Under the pieces are notes generated by a model, which did no database searches, was not told the DNA's origin, and saw nothing but the letters and a program-made list of their open reading frames with translations. Position numbers and translations under genes: made by a program. From Bacteroides caecimuris (GTDB lineage Bacteria > Bacteroidota > Bacteroidia > Bacteroidales > Bacteroidaceae): a DNA stretch of 64,000 nt. This document shows, piece by piece, positions 34,516 to 45,501 of this stretch. The DNA lies in contig NZ_CP015401.2 in NCBI RefSeq assembly GCF_001688725.2, positions 1,178,001 to 1,242,000 on the forward strand, written 5' to 3'. Numbering within the stretch: the first letter of the stretch is position 1; each line of letters begins with the position of its first letter.

Positions 34516-34743
34516 ATGGTAACAGCAAGAACATTAAAAGGAGCGCAAGTATATGTAACATTTTATCTTGATTGTGAGGAAAATGTAGGTGGCTATTATT
34601 GCCAAGTATATACCGATGAAAATTGTATATGAGAAATAGACAATTTCATGGTTCATGTGAAAGATATTGTAGATAAAAAAGACCCGTATGCTGCGGCAGA
34701 AGAACTGGTAAGAGAATATATAGAATCAATCAAAGAGTATTAA
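34516..34743 (+). pseudogene. Small gene with an in-frame TGA
   Basis: ATG at 34516; the frame reads MVTARTLKGAQVYVTFYLDC through DENCI, then TGA at 34630-34632 (codon 39), then continues EIDNFMVHVKDIVDKKDPYA to a stop at 34741-34743. Both halves look like coding sequence of one 75-residue protein (a helical end typical of small element proteins). Most likely a recent nonsense mutation. Confidence 0.55.
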
Positions 34744-34763
34744 AATTACCTATTGAGTGTACA

Positions 34764-35255
34764 ATGAAACAAACCAATTCACATAATCAGGTAATGGCAG
34801 TGGCACTTACCGGCCACCGTTTCATACCCTACGACAAAGTACCTTCGCTTCGGCAAGCATTAAGGACAGTGATATTGGAACATTACAATCGAGGCATCCG
34901 CATATTTTACTGTGGCATGGCGATGGGCTTCGACCTGCTTGCCGCAGAAACAGCCTTATCCATGAAAGAAGTATATTCCGACATTACATTGGTTGCCGCC
35001 GTACCTTATTGTGGGCAATGCGAGAAGTTTACACCTTATAATAAGGAACGCTATCGTAACGCTCTTACCAAAGCGGACGAAGTTGTAATACTTAATGAGA
35101 GCTATGTCGACGGCTGTTTTTTGCAGAGGAATGACTATATGCTGTCATGTTCCGCTTGCTTGATAGCCTATTTTGATGGAGTACCCAAAGGAGGTACATA
35201 CTATACCTTCAAGAGAGCCAGGCAGCGAGGTATGTCGATTGTCAATCTGTTTTAA
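34764..35255 (+). CDS. SLOG-superfamily protein (DUF1273/YpsA-like)
   Basis: 163 residues. Nucleotide-binding pattern ALTGHRFIPYD at the N-terminus, then GIRIFYCGMAMGFDLLAAE and the late GTYYTFKRARQRG. SLOG proteins bind nucleotides or related ligands and are common on Bacteroides conjugative elements, often near ssb and DNA-processing genes. Exact role unknown. Confidence 0.85.
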   Translation: MKQTNSHNQVMAVALTGHRFIPYDKVPSLRQALRTVILEHYNRGIRIFYCGMAMGFDLLAAETALSMKEVYSDITLVAAVPYCGQCEKFTPYNKERYRNALTKADEVVILNESYVDGCFLQRNDYMLSCSACLIAYFDGVPKGGTYYTFKRARQRGMSIVNLF

Positions 35256-35700
35256 TCAATGAAAGGTTTTGTGTATGATTGCACAGAGCCTTTTTCTTTT
35301 GGTCAGCACTGCGCTCTAATTACCTGTCATAACCTATTCCCTTTTTTACCATCCGCTCCAAGAACGGCTTCCCTTCCACTTTTACCCGAAATGGCTCCTT
35401 TTATAAACTTTCCCTATCCTCTAATAACGTGACAATCAAGATTGCCTTCTTGAGCGTGATTCCACCTAGCCCGGATTTATTTTTCCGCAAAGGTAACGTC
35501 CGGTGTCAAGACTTGTCAAATCCGGCTGTGCCGTGGATGTCTTCACGAAATCTTCCTCTCACAAGTTCGAGCGTATTTCCTTCGTCAGATTTGCCCGTAT
35601 TGCCCCGTCACCTTTTCGGGGCAGAAAAATAATTCCCGGCAGGTTGCAACAACCAGCCCGAAGAAAGGGAAATATTAAACAAAAGGTTAAATATACACGT
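35256..35700 (+). other. Noncoding leader before the methylase-helicase
   Basis: An open frame runs in from 35503, but its composition (MSRLVKSGCAVDVF...) is not protein-like, and the family start is at 35701. The region has CCTTTTATAA-like and GCAAAGGTA motifs shared with the other leaders, a stem CCCCG...CGGGG (about 35610-35628), and CCGGATTT/AAATCCGG (35478-35485 and 35517-35524). Confidence 0.5.
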
Positions 35701-38700
35701 ATGAGTTACAACAAGTTAAAAGCATTAGAGGGCAATATCGAAGCGATAAGCACAGCCCTTGCCATTCACGAGGAACGCAGAAATGCGACCACCGCAGAGC
35801 GTGAGACATTATCCAAGTTTACAGGCTGCGGAGGTATCAAGGAAGTATTGAGTATCGGAACGAACACCCCCATACCCGACACCATGCAGGAAGCCGTTAA
35901 ACGCTTGCTCTCCGTCCTGTCAAAAGCGGCAAAAGGGAATGAAACACTTTACAGGCAACTCCTGCAAAGTCTGAAATCGTCCGTATTGACAGCTTTTTAT
36001 ACCCCGACATTCCTTATTCAAGCTGTAGCCAAGCAAATCAAAGACACTTTCACGGCAAACGACCTTAAAATGGGCACATTCTTAGAACCGTCCGCCAGTA
36101 TCGGCGGTTTCCTACCAGTCGGAGATATGGCTACACATCGGACGGCTTTTGAGAAAGACCTGCTTACCGGACTTGTATTGTCCGCCCTGCATCCCGACAC
36201 ACAGGTATTCATCGAAGGATTTGAAACGATTGACAGCCAAGAGACGGAACACAACCGCTTTGACGTAATCGCTTCCAACATACCGTTTGGCGACTTCCGT
36301 GTGTTCGACAATACTTTTAGCAAAAAAGGCGGCATCTATGCACAGGCTTCCAAGACCATCCATAACTATTTCTTCGTGAAAGCCGTTGAGAAACTGAACG
36401 AGGGCGGCATATTGGCTTTCGTCACATCAAGAGGTATCGCTGACACACAAGGCAACCAATTCGTGCGTGACTATCTTGTACACCGTTGCAATCTGATTAC
36501 GGCATTACGTTTGCCTGATAGCCTGTTCATGCAGACAAGCGGCATTGAAGTAGGCAGCGACCTGTTGATATTCCAAAAGAGCGGCCGTAAGGTAACGCTT
36601 ACAGACCGTGAAAAGCTGTTCATGGAAACAACCCGAGAAATCATACCAGGTAGTGACCAATATACCGGACATGCCAATAAATTGTTTACTTTACCAAAAA
36701 CCGCCTTGTTTACAGAAAGTCGCATACAAACCAACCAATATGGGGAATATGTGCGCAAATACCGCTGGCAGGGAGAGGAAGCCGATTTGCAACAAACCCT
36801 TTCCTCCATGCTGAAAGCCGACTTTGAGCGTTTTTTCAGAAAGAACCTGTTTGCCACACCAAACAAAGGCATTGGCGGTATACAAATGTCACTTTTTGAT
36901 TGCTTTAATACCAACAAGGCGGCACAACCCAACGGGGAAAAACGCACGTACACAGGCACGTTGCACAAGTGGATGAAAAACGGCACGTTGGTACTCTTTG
37001 AAAACCAACTTGGCACACTCCGCTACAAACAGGCAAACTGTTTTTCCGACATGACCGTTACATTCGTACCTTTAAAAGTCTCCCGGATAAACATAGAGCG
37101 TGCCAACGATTATTTTCCTATCCGTGAAGCCTACTTTGAACTGACAACTAAAGAAAGCGAGGAACTGGCCGAATATCCGAAGCTAAGGGAACAACTCAAC
37201 AAACACTATGATACTTATGTGCGCAAGTGGGGCTTTTTCCACCACAACGACAACAAGGAGTTTTTCTCTTGGGATAGTCTGGGCATGGAAGTATTCACGA
37301 TTGAAATGCAACTCGGAAAGGACATCTGTAAAGCCGACATCATGCACGAGCCTGTTGCATTCAAGAAAATAGATACTTCCATTCAACTGACACCGGTAGA
37401 AGCATTGGCAAGCAGCCTTAACTATTACGGTTCGGTCAATATGAACTATCTTGTACAGACAACCGGACAGACCGAAACAGAACTGACAGAAGCCCTTGCC
37501 GGTGAGATATTCTACAATCCTTTGACGGATTGTTGGGAGAACAAAGGCAAATTCCTTGCAGGTAATGTCGTGGAGAAGTGCAAGGAGATATGTACCGTTC
37601 TTGCCGACCTGACAGGCAACGCTCAAAAATGGGCGGCTACATCTGTCGAGGCTTTGGGAGATGCGACCCCCGAACTTATTCCGTATGAAGAACTTGACTT
37701 TAATATGGGTGAGCGTTGGATTCCGGCAAGTATTTACGCTTCCTTTGCCAAAAACCTGTTCGGGGTAAACACAACGGTGATGTATTTTGATGTGAACGAC
37801 ACCTATATTGTCTCTTTGCAAGGCCATTCTCCCATTGCCTATAATGTCTATTCGATTGGAAGCTATAACGGGGAAGCCCTGTTCGTCCACGCCCTGCACG
37901 ATACGGTTCCGGAAATCACCAAAGAGATAATGCGCAACGGTGAAAGTATCCGTGTACCCGATGAAGAAGCCATACAAGCGGCATCCACGAAGATACAGGA
38001 GATACGCCGCAAGTTCAACGAATGGTTGGATTACCAACCTATCGCCGTGCGTGATGAATTGGTACGCCTGTATAACGAACGCTTTAATTGCTACGTCCGT
38101 CCTCATTATGACGGTTCGGCACAGACATTCCCCAACCTCTCTTTTGAGCAGTTTCCATACGACGACCTCTATCCCTCACAAAAGGATGCAATCTGGATGA
38201 TTAAGCAGAATGGCGGTGGCGTATGCTGGCACGAAGTTGGTGCAGGCAAAACAATGGTAATGTGTGTGGCGGCTTATGAAATGAAGCGTTTGGGCATGAT
38301 ACAGAAGCCGCTCATTATCGGCTTGAAAGCCAACGTACACGAGATTGCGGACTGTTTCCGCAAGGCATATCCGACCGCAAAACTTCTCTATCCGGGGAAA
38401 GAGGACTTCACACCTGCCAACCGACAGGAATTGTTCTCTAAGATCAAGAACAACAACTGGGATTGCATCATTCTCACGCACGACCAGTTTTCCAAGATAC
38501 CGCAATCCGAGCAGACCATGCTGGAGATATGCGAGCAGGAACTTCAAGACGTGGAACGCTCTTTGGAAGTGTTGGAGGAAAGTGGTATGGCTGATAACAA
38601 CAAAAGGTTACAGAAAGGTTTGGAGAAACGGCAGAAGAACCTCAATGCCAACTTGGAAGCCTTAAAAGAGAAACTTGGTGAGAAAAAGGATGATTGCGTT

Positions 38701-38746
38701 GATTTTCATGCTATGGGCATCGACCACATCTTCATTGACGAATCGC
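35701..38746 (+). pseudogene. Giant N6-DNA methylase/helicase, part 1 (cut by RIT element)
   Basis: About 1015 codons from MSYNKLKALEGN. Methylase domain: SAM motif FLEPSASIGGF (about residue 125) and catalytic SNIPFGDFRVFD. Helicase domain begins with Walker A WHEVGAGKTMVMC (about 845), and the Walker B IDHIFIDESH ends at the RIT insertion (38747). In related elements this is one protein of about 1650-1900 residues whose role may be protection of the element or DNA processing during transfer. The parts at 46052-47031 and 49515-50465 complete it. Confidence 0.88.
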
Positions 38747-38772
38747 ATTATCAGAACTTTTATAAGTTTCCT
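38747..38772 (+). repeat. Left terminal inverted repeat of the RIT element
   Basis: Begins ATTATCAGAACTTTT and matches the complement of 45996-46021 with small gaps. Confidence 0.85.
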
Positions 38773-38873
38773 GTTAAATTACTTAATTATTTAGTAATCA
38801 TTTATTTTGCACAGTAGATAGTTCTGATTATATTACGTCTATAATTGTAATAACTTTCAAACAAAATGCGATT

Positions 38874-40085
38874 ATGGACATATTTAATCTAAATGAAAAA
38901 GTCAATGGTCTTGTTTCTTATTTGCAAGACACCGGTTATTCAGCCATGTACATAGACTATGTGAAGAAAATGGCTGAGTGGCTATCAGGAAATGCTAACC
39001 ATTACAAATGGCAGAGTCTCACCGACGTTGAACCGACACTAAAAGTATTGTGGTCCAACAAGTATACTTATAGGAACAAGGTACGCCTGTTACGTGTAAT
39101 CTGCCAATATATCGAGAATGGATTATTACCCGATGGTCGTAAACACTATAGTAAACCGCACCACTACGAGTTGCTCTGCGCAGAATACAAGGATGTAACA
39201 GACATGGCTTTCAACACGGTAGGTAGATGTTGCAAATTTTCAACGAATGTGAAGTATGCACTATCTTCGTTCTTCTTCCGGCTACAGGAAATGGGAGTGT
39301 ACTCATTAGAGTCAATAACAGGAAATGCGGTATTGGAAGTATTTTCCAAAGACGGAAAACCGAATATGGGCCATTCGCTCAAATATTCGGTGGAATATGG
39401 ACTGAAAGCCTGTTTGCCCCACTATGGCAAATCCGTTGAACGTATAATCGCATATCTGCCGGCTATACCCAACATGCGGAAGAATATTCAATACCTTACG
39501 GATCAAGAGCTTACTGCTATCAGGCATACTTTAGAATACGATGGCACAATATCCCTACAGGACAAAGCCATCATAACCTTGGCCATGTACACGGGATTGC
39601 GTGGGTGTGATATCTCTGCACTCACGCTTAACAGTTTCGATTGGGAACACGACCTGATAAAAATCACTCAGGTAAAGACCGGACAGCCACTGACATTGCC
39701 ACTCCGTGCCGTGGTAGGAAACGCTGTATTTGATTACCTGCTCAAAGAACGTCCCCGAAGTTCGGAACCATATGTTTTTCTCACAGTACACGTGCCATAC
39801 AGAAGGCTTCATACAAGCAATCTCGATGCCATATGCTCAAAAGTCATGTGCAAAGCAGGAATAAGACAAGGTAAAAATGAGAGAAAAAGTCTGCACCTAT
39901 TCCGCCATAATGTGGCGACGACTCTGTTGCAAGGCGGTGTGCAGCAACCTGTCATAAGTGCCACCCTCGGTCATGCGTCCCCAGATTCTCTTGACCGTTA
40001 CCTTAGTGCGGAATTCAAGAGGCTGAAGGAATGTTCATTGAGTATAGAACACTTTCCCATAGGAAAGGGGGTGTTTGACGTATGA
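38874..40085 (+). CDS. RIT recombinase A (tyrosine recombinase, 403 aa)
   Basis: Catalytic residues all visible: Arg in MYTGLRGCDISAL, HxxR in SLHLFRHNVATTLL, His in LGHASPDSLDRYLS with the Tyr nucleophile. The N-terminal DNA-binding part is long (about 200 residues). The stop overlaps the start of recombinase B (ATGA), as in all RIT trios. The three recombinases are thought to act together on the element ends. Confidence 0.92.
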   Translation: MDIFNLNEKVNGLVSYLQDTGYSAMYIDYVKKMAEWLSGNANHYKWQSLTDVEPTLKVLWSNKYTYRNKVRLLRVICQYIENGLLPDGRKHYSKPHHYELLCAEYKDVTDMAFNTVGRCCKFSTNVKYALSSFFFRLQEMGVYSLESITGNAVLEVFSKDGKPNMGHSLKYSVEYGLKACLPHYGKSVERIIAYLPAIPNMRKNIQYLTDQELTAIRHTLEYDGTISLQDKAIITLAMYTGLRGCDISALTLNSFDWEHDLIKITQVKTGQPLTLPLRAVVGNAVFDYLLKERPRSSEPYVFLTVHVPYRRLHTSNLDAICSKVMCKAGIRQGKNERKSLHLFRHNVATTLLQGGVQQPVISATLGHASPDSLDRYLSAEFKRLKECSLSIEHFPIGKGVFDV

Positions 40086-41038
40086 AGACAATTTCATTCC
40101 TATCCAAAGCTATAGAAGGATATGTAAAATACCGCAAGGCTTCCGGGCGTTACAGTTATAGCTATATCAAGAACATAATACAGTTCGACCATTTTTGCGT
40201 AAGGGAATATCCAGAGCAAACCGAACTTACCCAAGAAATCGTTGACAGGTGGTGTAGGCAACGTCCGACTGAATGCACAAACTCTTGCGTGTCACGTGTC
40301 TATCCTGTTTCGGACTTCATCAAGTACATGAAAAAGCGTGGAATGACGAAAATTGACTTGCCGCAAGTGCCAAGGTCTGTACCGAGAACTTATACGCCGC
40401 ATCCTTTTACACACGATGAATTGAAACGCTTCTTTGACGCTTGCGACAACATAAAGCCAAGGCGTGGCAGACTCGCGGCTATCCAGCGCATGACACTGCC
40501 GGTGTTCTTCCGCTTACTGTATAGTTCAGGAATAAGGACAACCGAGGCCGTCCTGCTGGAACGCGATGACGTAAACCTTGAAAACGGCGTGGTATCCATC
40601 AAGCGCGGCAAAGGGTATGACCAACATTATGTAGTCCTCCATGACACAATGTTGCCCCTGATGCGTATTTATGACGGAAAAATAGATGGGCTGACTCCGA
40701 ACCGCAGGGTGTTTTTCCCGACACCGGATGACAAGCCGCACCCTCCTGTATGGGTAACGTACCACTTCAGGGTGCTGTGGCAAAGCTGCAATTCATCCCA
40801 CGCGATCCCATACGAACTGAGGCACAACTACGCCATAGAGAACATAAACAGCTGGACGCACCAAGGATTTGCAGTACACGACAAGTTATTAGCTCTAAGC
40901 AAGAGCATGGGACACAGACAAATGGAAAGCACATTGGCTTACTATTCTTTGACCCCTGCGATTTCTGATATAATAGCATATGCCGATAGCGAAATAGAAC
41001 AATCATTAATATTAGAGACAGATGAAAAAGAAGATTAA
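40082..41038 (+). CDS. RIT recombinase B (tyrosine recombinase, 318 aa)
   Basis: Arg in YSSGIRTTEAVLL, HxxR-like segment IPYELRHNYAIE, and MGHRQMESTLAYYSL with His and Tyr. Overlaps A by four bases and C by 17 bases. Confidence 0.92.
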   Translation: MKTISFLSKAIEGYVKYRKASGRYSYSYIKNIIQFDHFCVREYPEQTELTQEIVDRWCRQRPTECTNSCVSRVYPVSDFIKYMKKRGMTKIDLPQVPRSVPRTYTPHPFTHDELKRFFDACDNIKPRRGRLAAIQRMTLPVFFRLLYSSGIRTTEAVLLERDDVNLENGVVSIKRGKGYDQHYVVLHDTMLPLMRIYDGKIDGLTPNRRVFFPTPDDKPHPPVWVTYHFRVLWQSCNSSHAIPYELRHNYAIENINSWTHQGFAVHDKLLALSKSMGHRQMESTLAYYSLTPAISDIIAYADSEIEQSLILETDEKED

Positions 41039-41237
41039 CTTACAAGCAATACAGATTGCTAGTTATTTACATGAGTGGCTTGAGTACTATGTGCCCTCAA
41101 TAAAAGCTTGTAGCCCTCACACGAAAAGAAACTATAAAATTTCAGTGACACTCTATGCTGAGTTTCTTAAGAAAGTGAAAGGCATTTTACCGGAAACATT
41201 GAATGCAGAGTGCTTCTGTAGGAAATATATCATGGAA

Positions 41238-42265
41238 ACCTGTTGGTTGAATTAAATTAGAGAATATTTTATCCGCCCAATCGGATGATGATTAACGAAA
41301 TTGACATATTGCATGAACGTCATTGCTGCTATTTTGCCTGCTATGCGGGTGAAAAGACCGCAGGATTGTTTTGCATAGTTTCGTATCATCATAAGATTGT
41401 CGTTGAGCTGGGAAAATATCGTTTCGATACGTTTACGGAATCTCTTGTATGCCCATGTAGGCGGATGCCAGTTTTTCTGATTCAGCCGATATGGAACTTC
41501 AAGAGTGATATTTGCTGCCTCAAAGAGATTCTTCTGAATCTCAGCACAGAGATAGCCCTTGTCTCCAAGCATCATGCAATCATGATATTCCCAGCGTACG
41601 TCCTTGAGAAAATGAAGGTCATGAACACTTGCGGCAGTCATGTCAAAGGAATGGATAACACCAAGTATTCCGCAGACAACATGGAGCTTATAGCCATAAT
41701 AATGCAAGCCTTGCGAAGCGCAGTATCCCCAGTCGGGAGCAGCATCGGGATTGTCTTGTCCCATGGTGCATCGTTTGGCCCGTGCGTTCCGGCATACCTT
41801 TACTGGTTTAGAATCAATGCAGAATACATCTTCGGGGCCATCAATAGCTCTGGCTACATCCTTGCGGATTTCTTCTGCAAGTCGGGCCGTGAGCTTGCGT
41901 CGGGCATTGAATTGTCTGCGACTGATCAGGTTAGGCAAATCCTCCTTACACTCATGGTGCAGACGATAAAAAAGAAGATTCTCGCTGTCGAAGCCGAAGG
42001 ACTCGGCGGTTATCCCGAGAGCAATGACTTCAAGGTCGGAAAACTTGGGAACAACACCGCACCTGGGTACGTTTCCATGTTCATTAACTCGATTTCCGGC
42101 AAAATCCTTGCAGATTCCGAGGATTCTGACGAAATTTGCTATGAAGTTGCGCATAAGCAGTGCAATAGTAGTTAACGGTGTGGTTACCACTAATTTAATA
42201 ATAATCCGCAAATTGTGCAACTTTTTCATTTGTAAATATTTAGAATTTTAATTCAACCAACGGGT
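41238..42265 (-). mobile_element. IS982-family insertion sequence in RIT recombinase C
   Basis: 1028 bp. Inverted repeats start ACCTGTTGGTTGAATTAAA (left) and match the complement at the right end with one mismatch in the first 19 bases. Target duplication CATGGAA (7 bp) at 41231-41237 and 42266-42272. The transposase is on the minus strand. Confidence 0.95.
41252..42229 (-). CDS. IS982-family transposase
   Basis: 325 residues. The DDE residues lie in VFCIDSKPVKVCRNARAKRC, MMLGDKGYLCAEIQ and RKRIETIFSQLND. An N-terminal helical region precedes them. It fills the element almost completely and looks intact. Confidence 0.94.
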   Translation of the reverse strand: MKKLHNLRIIIKLVVTTPLTTIALLMRNFIANFVRILGICKDFAGNRVNEHGNVPRCGVVPKFSDLEVIALGITAESFGFDSENLLFYRLHHECKEDLPNLISRRQFNARRKLTARLAEEIRKDVARAIDGPEDVFCIDSKPVKVCRNARAKRCTMGQDNPDAAPDWGYCASQGLHYYGYKLHVVCGILGVIHSFDMTAASVHDLHFLKDVRWEYHDCMMLGDKGYLCAEIQKNLFEAANITLEVPYRLNQKNWHPPTWAYKRFRKRIETIFSQLNDNLMMIRNYAKQSCGLFTRIAGKIAAMTFMQYVNFVNHHPIGRIKYSLI

Positions 42266-43114
42266 CATGGAATGGATTATTTGGATGAAAAGCGATAGGA
42301 ATTGTACCCTTGCAACATGCAATGTAAGGTTGTCAGCCTTACGTGCCTTCTTGAAATATGTAGCGGACAGAGATATGACTTATATGGCCGTATTTCTACA
42401 AGCTGAGAACATTCCCAATGAGAAAACGCCTAAAAGAAAAGTTATTGGCTTAAGCAAAAAGGCTGTTAAAGCCATATTGTCTGTCCCAAATCAAAGAACG
42501 GCAACAGGTTTTCGTGATTTCACATTGATGCTACTTTTGTACTCTACAGCTATACGTGTTAATGAACTCCTTACATTGAAGATTAGTAATATCGTCATGG
42601 ATTGTACTAAACCTCACATGATTGTCATAGGAAAAGGGAGAAAGAAACGCCCACTTCCTCTTTTGTCTCAACCAGTGCAATGTTTAAAGAGATACCTCAA
42701 GAAATACCATCCGAAATATAATGATATGGATGCACTAATCTTTTATTCAAAAAGCAAAGGAGTATATGCTCCTATGTCTGCCGAAAATGTGAACAAAATG
42801 CTGAAAAAATATGCCTTAATAGCTCATGAAACTTGTGAAGATGTACCATTGAACTTACATGCCCATCAATTCAGGCATGCCAAGGCTTCACATTGGCTTG
42901 AAAATGGAATGAACATAGCTCAAATTTCATATTTGCTTGGACATGAGTGTATCCAAACCACAATGGCGTATCTTGATATAACTACAGAACAAGAAGAGAA
43001 AGCTTTGGAAACGCTTGAAAACGAGAGTCAAAAGAATATGGCAAAGAAATGGAAAAATAATAAAACATGAGGCCTAAAATATTCTCAACATAAGTTTGAC
43101 GAATTGAAAGTAAA

Positions 43115-43152
43115 GCTGTGTGTCAATATACAAAAGTTTATTGATACACAGC
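43115..43152 (+). terminator. Hairpin after the RIT recombinase trio
   Basis: GCTGTGTGTCAAT (43115-43127) pairs with ATTGATACACAGC (43140-43152), one mismatch. It separates the recombinases from the cargo genes. The remaining DNA to 43393 shows nothing coding. Confidence 0.65.
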
Positions 43153-43393
43153 CACTTTGTATGTAAAAATAGCAATATACAGTTATACTCCCAGTTGGTA
43201 ATAAAGGTGTCAAAGTTAAAGTGTTTGGAATTATTTATCTGCAAATGCTTTTTTGTTATATCATCTCAAAATACAAATATGTGTTGCTTGTACTTTTCTA
43301 ATTAGAAGTGTTTTTAATTCTATTTTATCGTGTTTTTTTGCCATCACTATATCAAAATCTTTATAAAATCATCTGTTATACAGGATAATTTGG

Positions 43394-43401
43394 TAATTTT
43401 G
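43394..43401 (+). promoter_or_regulatory. -7 promoter box for the RIT cargo genes
   Basis: TAATTTTG (TAnnTTTG), 60 bases before the ATG at 43462, with a possible weak -33 (CTG near 43373). The cargo has its own promoter. Confidence 0.45.
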
Positions 43402-43461
43402 GAATCAGATTTCCATTTGTTCTTTGAGCATTTGAAAATATATTTAACAAATTAGAAATAT

Positions 43462-45501
43462 ATGAAAAGATGTGATTTACATATTCATACAGTGCCATCT
43501 GTATCAGATAGGATGTTTACTTATGATAAAGACGTTTTGTTGGATTATGTTGCAAAAACAAAATTGGATGTAATTGCTATCACAAATCACAACTTGTTTG
43601 ACTACGCACAATATCAAGAAATCAAGGATGCATTGACGCAAATAGTTGTTTTACCCGGTATTGAAGTAGATTTGGAGAATGGGCATATTCTTGTCATAGC
43701 GAATAACGATGACGGGACGCTGTTTGATTTTAATTCAAAATGTGAAGAAGTAAAAAATCTAATCAAAACTAAGGATGATGATATTTCTTATGATACATTC
43801 ATTAGAATATTTGGAGATTTGAGTAAATATTTACTTATACCACATTATGAAAAAGAACCAAAACTTCATAAAGATACCATCGAGAAATTGGGAAGAAACA
43901 TAATAGCAGGTGAAGTGTCGAGCGTCAAGAAATTTATTTATATGGAGAAGGAGGATACAGAACTTACGCCTGTCTATTTCAGTGACTTTAGAATAGAAAA
44001 AGGTGTTACGCCAGATAAGTATCCTGTCAGCCATACATTTTTTGATGTTGATCAGGTGAATGTCAATACACTGAAACTCTGTCTAATGGATAAGACAAAG
44101 GTTACTTTGACCTCAGAAAAAGGAATTAAACTTTTTCAGATATTCCCGAATGGACAGATGTTATCAACGGGGCTTAATATTATGTTTGGGAAACGTTCTA
44201 CAGGGAAAACTCATACCTTGAATGCCATTGCTAGCCGTTTTGAAGGAAAGGCCAAATACATTAAACAATTTGAACTGCTCAATACTAGTAGGAGTGATTC
44301 TGAACAGTTTGAAAATGATTTGAAGGTAAGACAAGAAAATTCTGCAGAGGATTACTTGCGCGAGTTTAGCGTTATAGTAACAGATGTATTGAAAACTTGT
44401 TCAGCCGATGAGGATGAGATGAAATTGCAGAAGTACCTTGAAGCGGTTATGTCTTCAGCACAGCAAAGCGATGTTAACGATGTTTTCTCAAAGTCAAAAC
44501 TGTTTAATGAAAGCGATTTCAAAGAACTAAGTTTTGATGAGATTAAAAAACTTATCAATGCAACACTGACTTTATTAGAATCACAGCTTTACAAATCGCT
44601 TGTCAATAAGCATTTGCCCGAAGCCTCACTGAAGTCACTCTTAAAAGAATTGATAGAACAATGTCGGAAGGATAACGTTGCCAACTTGTATTTCAAAGAA
44701 GTTAATAACATAATCAAGATGGTAAAGGAGTCGCTACAATTGAAATCTGCAGCACCTCGTATTCCCAATATAGACTTATACCAATACTTCATCAATAAGA
44801 AAAAGCGTGAAATTTTTGCCCAAGTAGCTATAGCGATAAAGAAAAGCAGAACTATTAGCACGGAAAAGGCCGGACATTTTACAATCAGTGTGTCCGCACG
44901 CCCATTTGTGAATGCTACAGATTTGAAAACTGTCGGATTAAAACAGGTGTCACTTACTAACGCTTTTGCAAAGTATGGGAACCCTATTCAGTATTTAGAT
45001 GAATTAAAGGCGGCAGGCGTTGAGAGTAATCGTATTTATAAGTTGTTTGCAGCCATAGATTACAGAATACTTAATTCTTCAGGCTTGCCTGTATCCGGTG
45101 GGGAACGTTCGGAGTTTAACTTCTTGCAGAAAATTAAAGATGCTATTCTATGTGACATTCTCATTATTGATGAACCAGAGTCTTCGTTTGATAATCTCTT
45201 TTTGAAGAACGAGGTAAATAAGTTTATTAAGGAAATGGCAGAGAATATGCCAGTGATTATTTCTACGCATAATAATACAATAGGAGGTTCTATAAAGCCA
45301 GATTACATTCTTTATACGGAAAAAAAGATAGAGGCAGATGGAGTTCATTTCAACATTTATAGCGGCTACCCAACAGCCCAAACCCTAAGGGATGTTAAAG
45401 GAAATACCATTGAGAATTACGAAATCACGTTGAACAGTTTAGAAGCTGGTGAACAAGCTTATTCAGAAAGGAAAGATATTTATGAAACACTTAAAAATTG
45501 A
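43462..45501 (+). CDS. PHP domain-ABC ATPase fusion (TrlF-like), RIT cargo
   Basis: 679 residues. The N-terminal PHP phosphoesterase motif CDLHIHTVPS (His7, His9) with AITNHNLFDY and VLPGIEVD provides metal-binding residues. The ATPase part has Walker A MFGKRSTGKTHTLN (about 245), a long helical middle (about 270-520), the ABC signature PVSGGERSEFN, Walker B ILIIDEPESSFDNL and H-loop ISTHNN. PHP-ATPase fusions (TrlF family) are associated with defence. It probably senses foreign DNA or RNA through the ATPase and cuts or modifies nucleic acid or nucleotide with PHP. Overlaps the next small gene by 20 bases. Confidence 0.88.
   Translation: MKRCDLHIHTVPSVSDRMFTYDKDVLLDYVAKTKLDVIAITNHNLFDYAQYQEIKDALTQIVVLPGIEVDLENGHILVIANNDDGTLFDFNSKCEEVKNLIKTKDDDISYDTFIRIFGDLSKYLLIPHYEKEPKLHKDTIEKLGRNIIAGEVSSVKKFIYMEKEDTELTPVYFSDFRIEKGVTPDKYPVSHTFFDVDQVNVNTLKLCLMDKTKVTLTSEKGIKLFQIFPNGQMLSTGLNIMFGKRSTGKTHTLNAIASRFEGKAKYIKQFELLNTSRSDSEQFENDLKVRQENSAEDYLREFSVIVTDVLKTCSADEDEMKLQKYLEAVMSSAQQSDVNDVFSKSKLFNESDFKELSFDEIKKLINATLTLLESQLYKSLVNKHLPEASLKSLLKELIEQCRKDNVANLYFKEVNNIIKMVKESLQLKSAAPRIPNIDLYQYFINKKKREIFAQVAIAIKKSRTISTEKAGHFTISVSARPFVNATDLKTVGLKQVSLTNAFAKYGNPIQYLDELKAAGVESNRIYKLFAAIDYRILNSSGLPVSGGERSEFNFLQKIKDAILCDILIIDEPESSFDNLFLKNEVNKFIKEMAENMPVIISTHNNTIGGSIKPDYILYTEKKIEADGVHFNIYSGYPTAQTLRDVKGNTIENYEITLNSLEAGEQAYSERKDIYETLKN

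Larger units (their letters stand above)
41022..43070 (+). pseudogene. RIT recombinase C, interrupted by IS982-family element
   Basis: Codons 41022-41237 (up to RKYIME) plus 42273-43070 rejoin in frame to give about 337 residues: N-terminal core-binding domain, Arg in YSTAIRVNELL, HxxR in HAHQFRHAKASH, and LGHECIQTTMAYLDI with the Tyr. Without the IS it would be complete. Because the trio needs all three proteins, the RIT element is probably immobile now. Confidence 0.92.

Noticed and set aside
35503..35700. 66-codon upstream extension of the methylase-helicase
   Set aside because: Sequence is not protein-like and the family start matches the ATG at 35701; the stretch belongs to the leader.
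37183..38106. 307-codon open frame antisense to the methylase-helicase
   Set aside because: No motif, and it is exactly opposite a conserved coding region; a codon-bias shadow.
41285..42175. 296-codon open frame on the plus strand
   Set aside because: It is the shadow of the IS982 transposase, whose DDE motifs and inverted repeats fix the coding strand.
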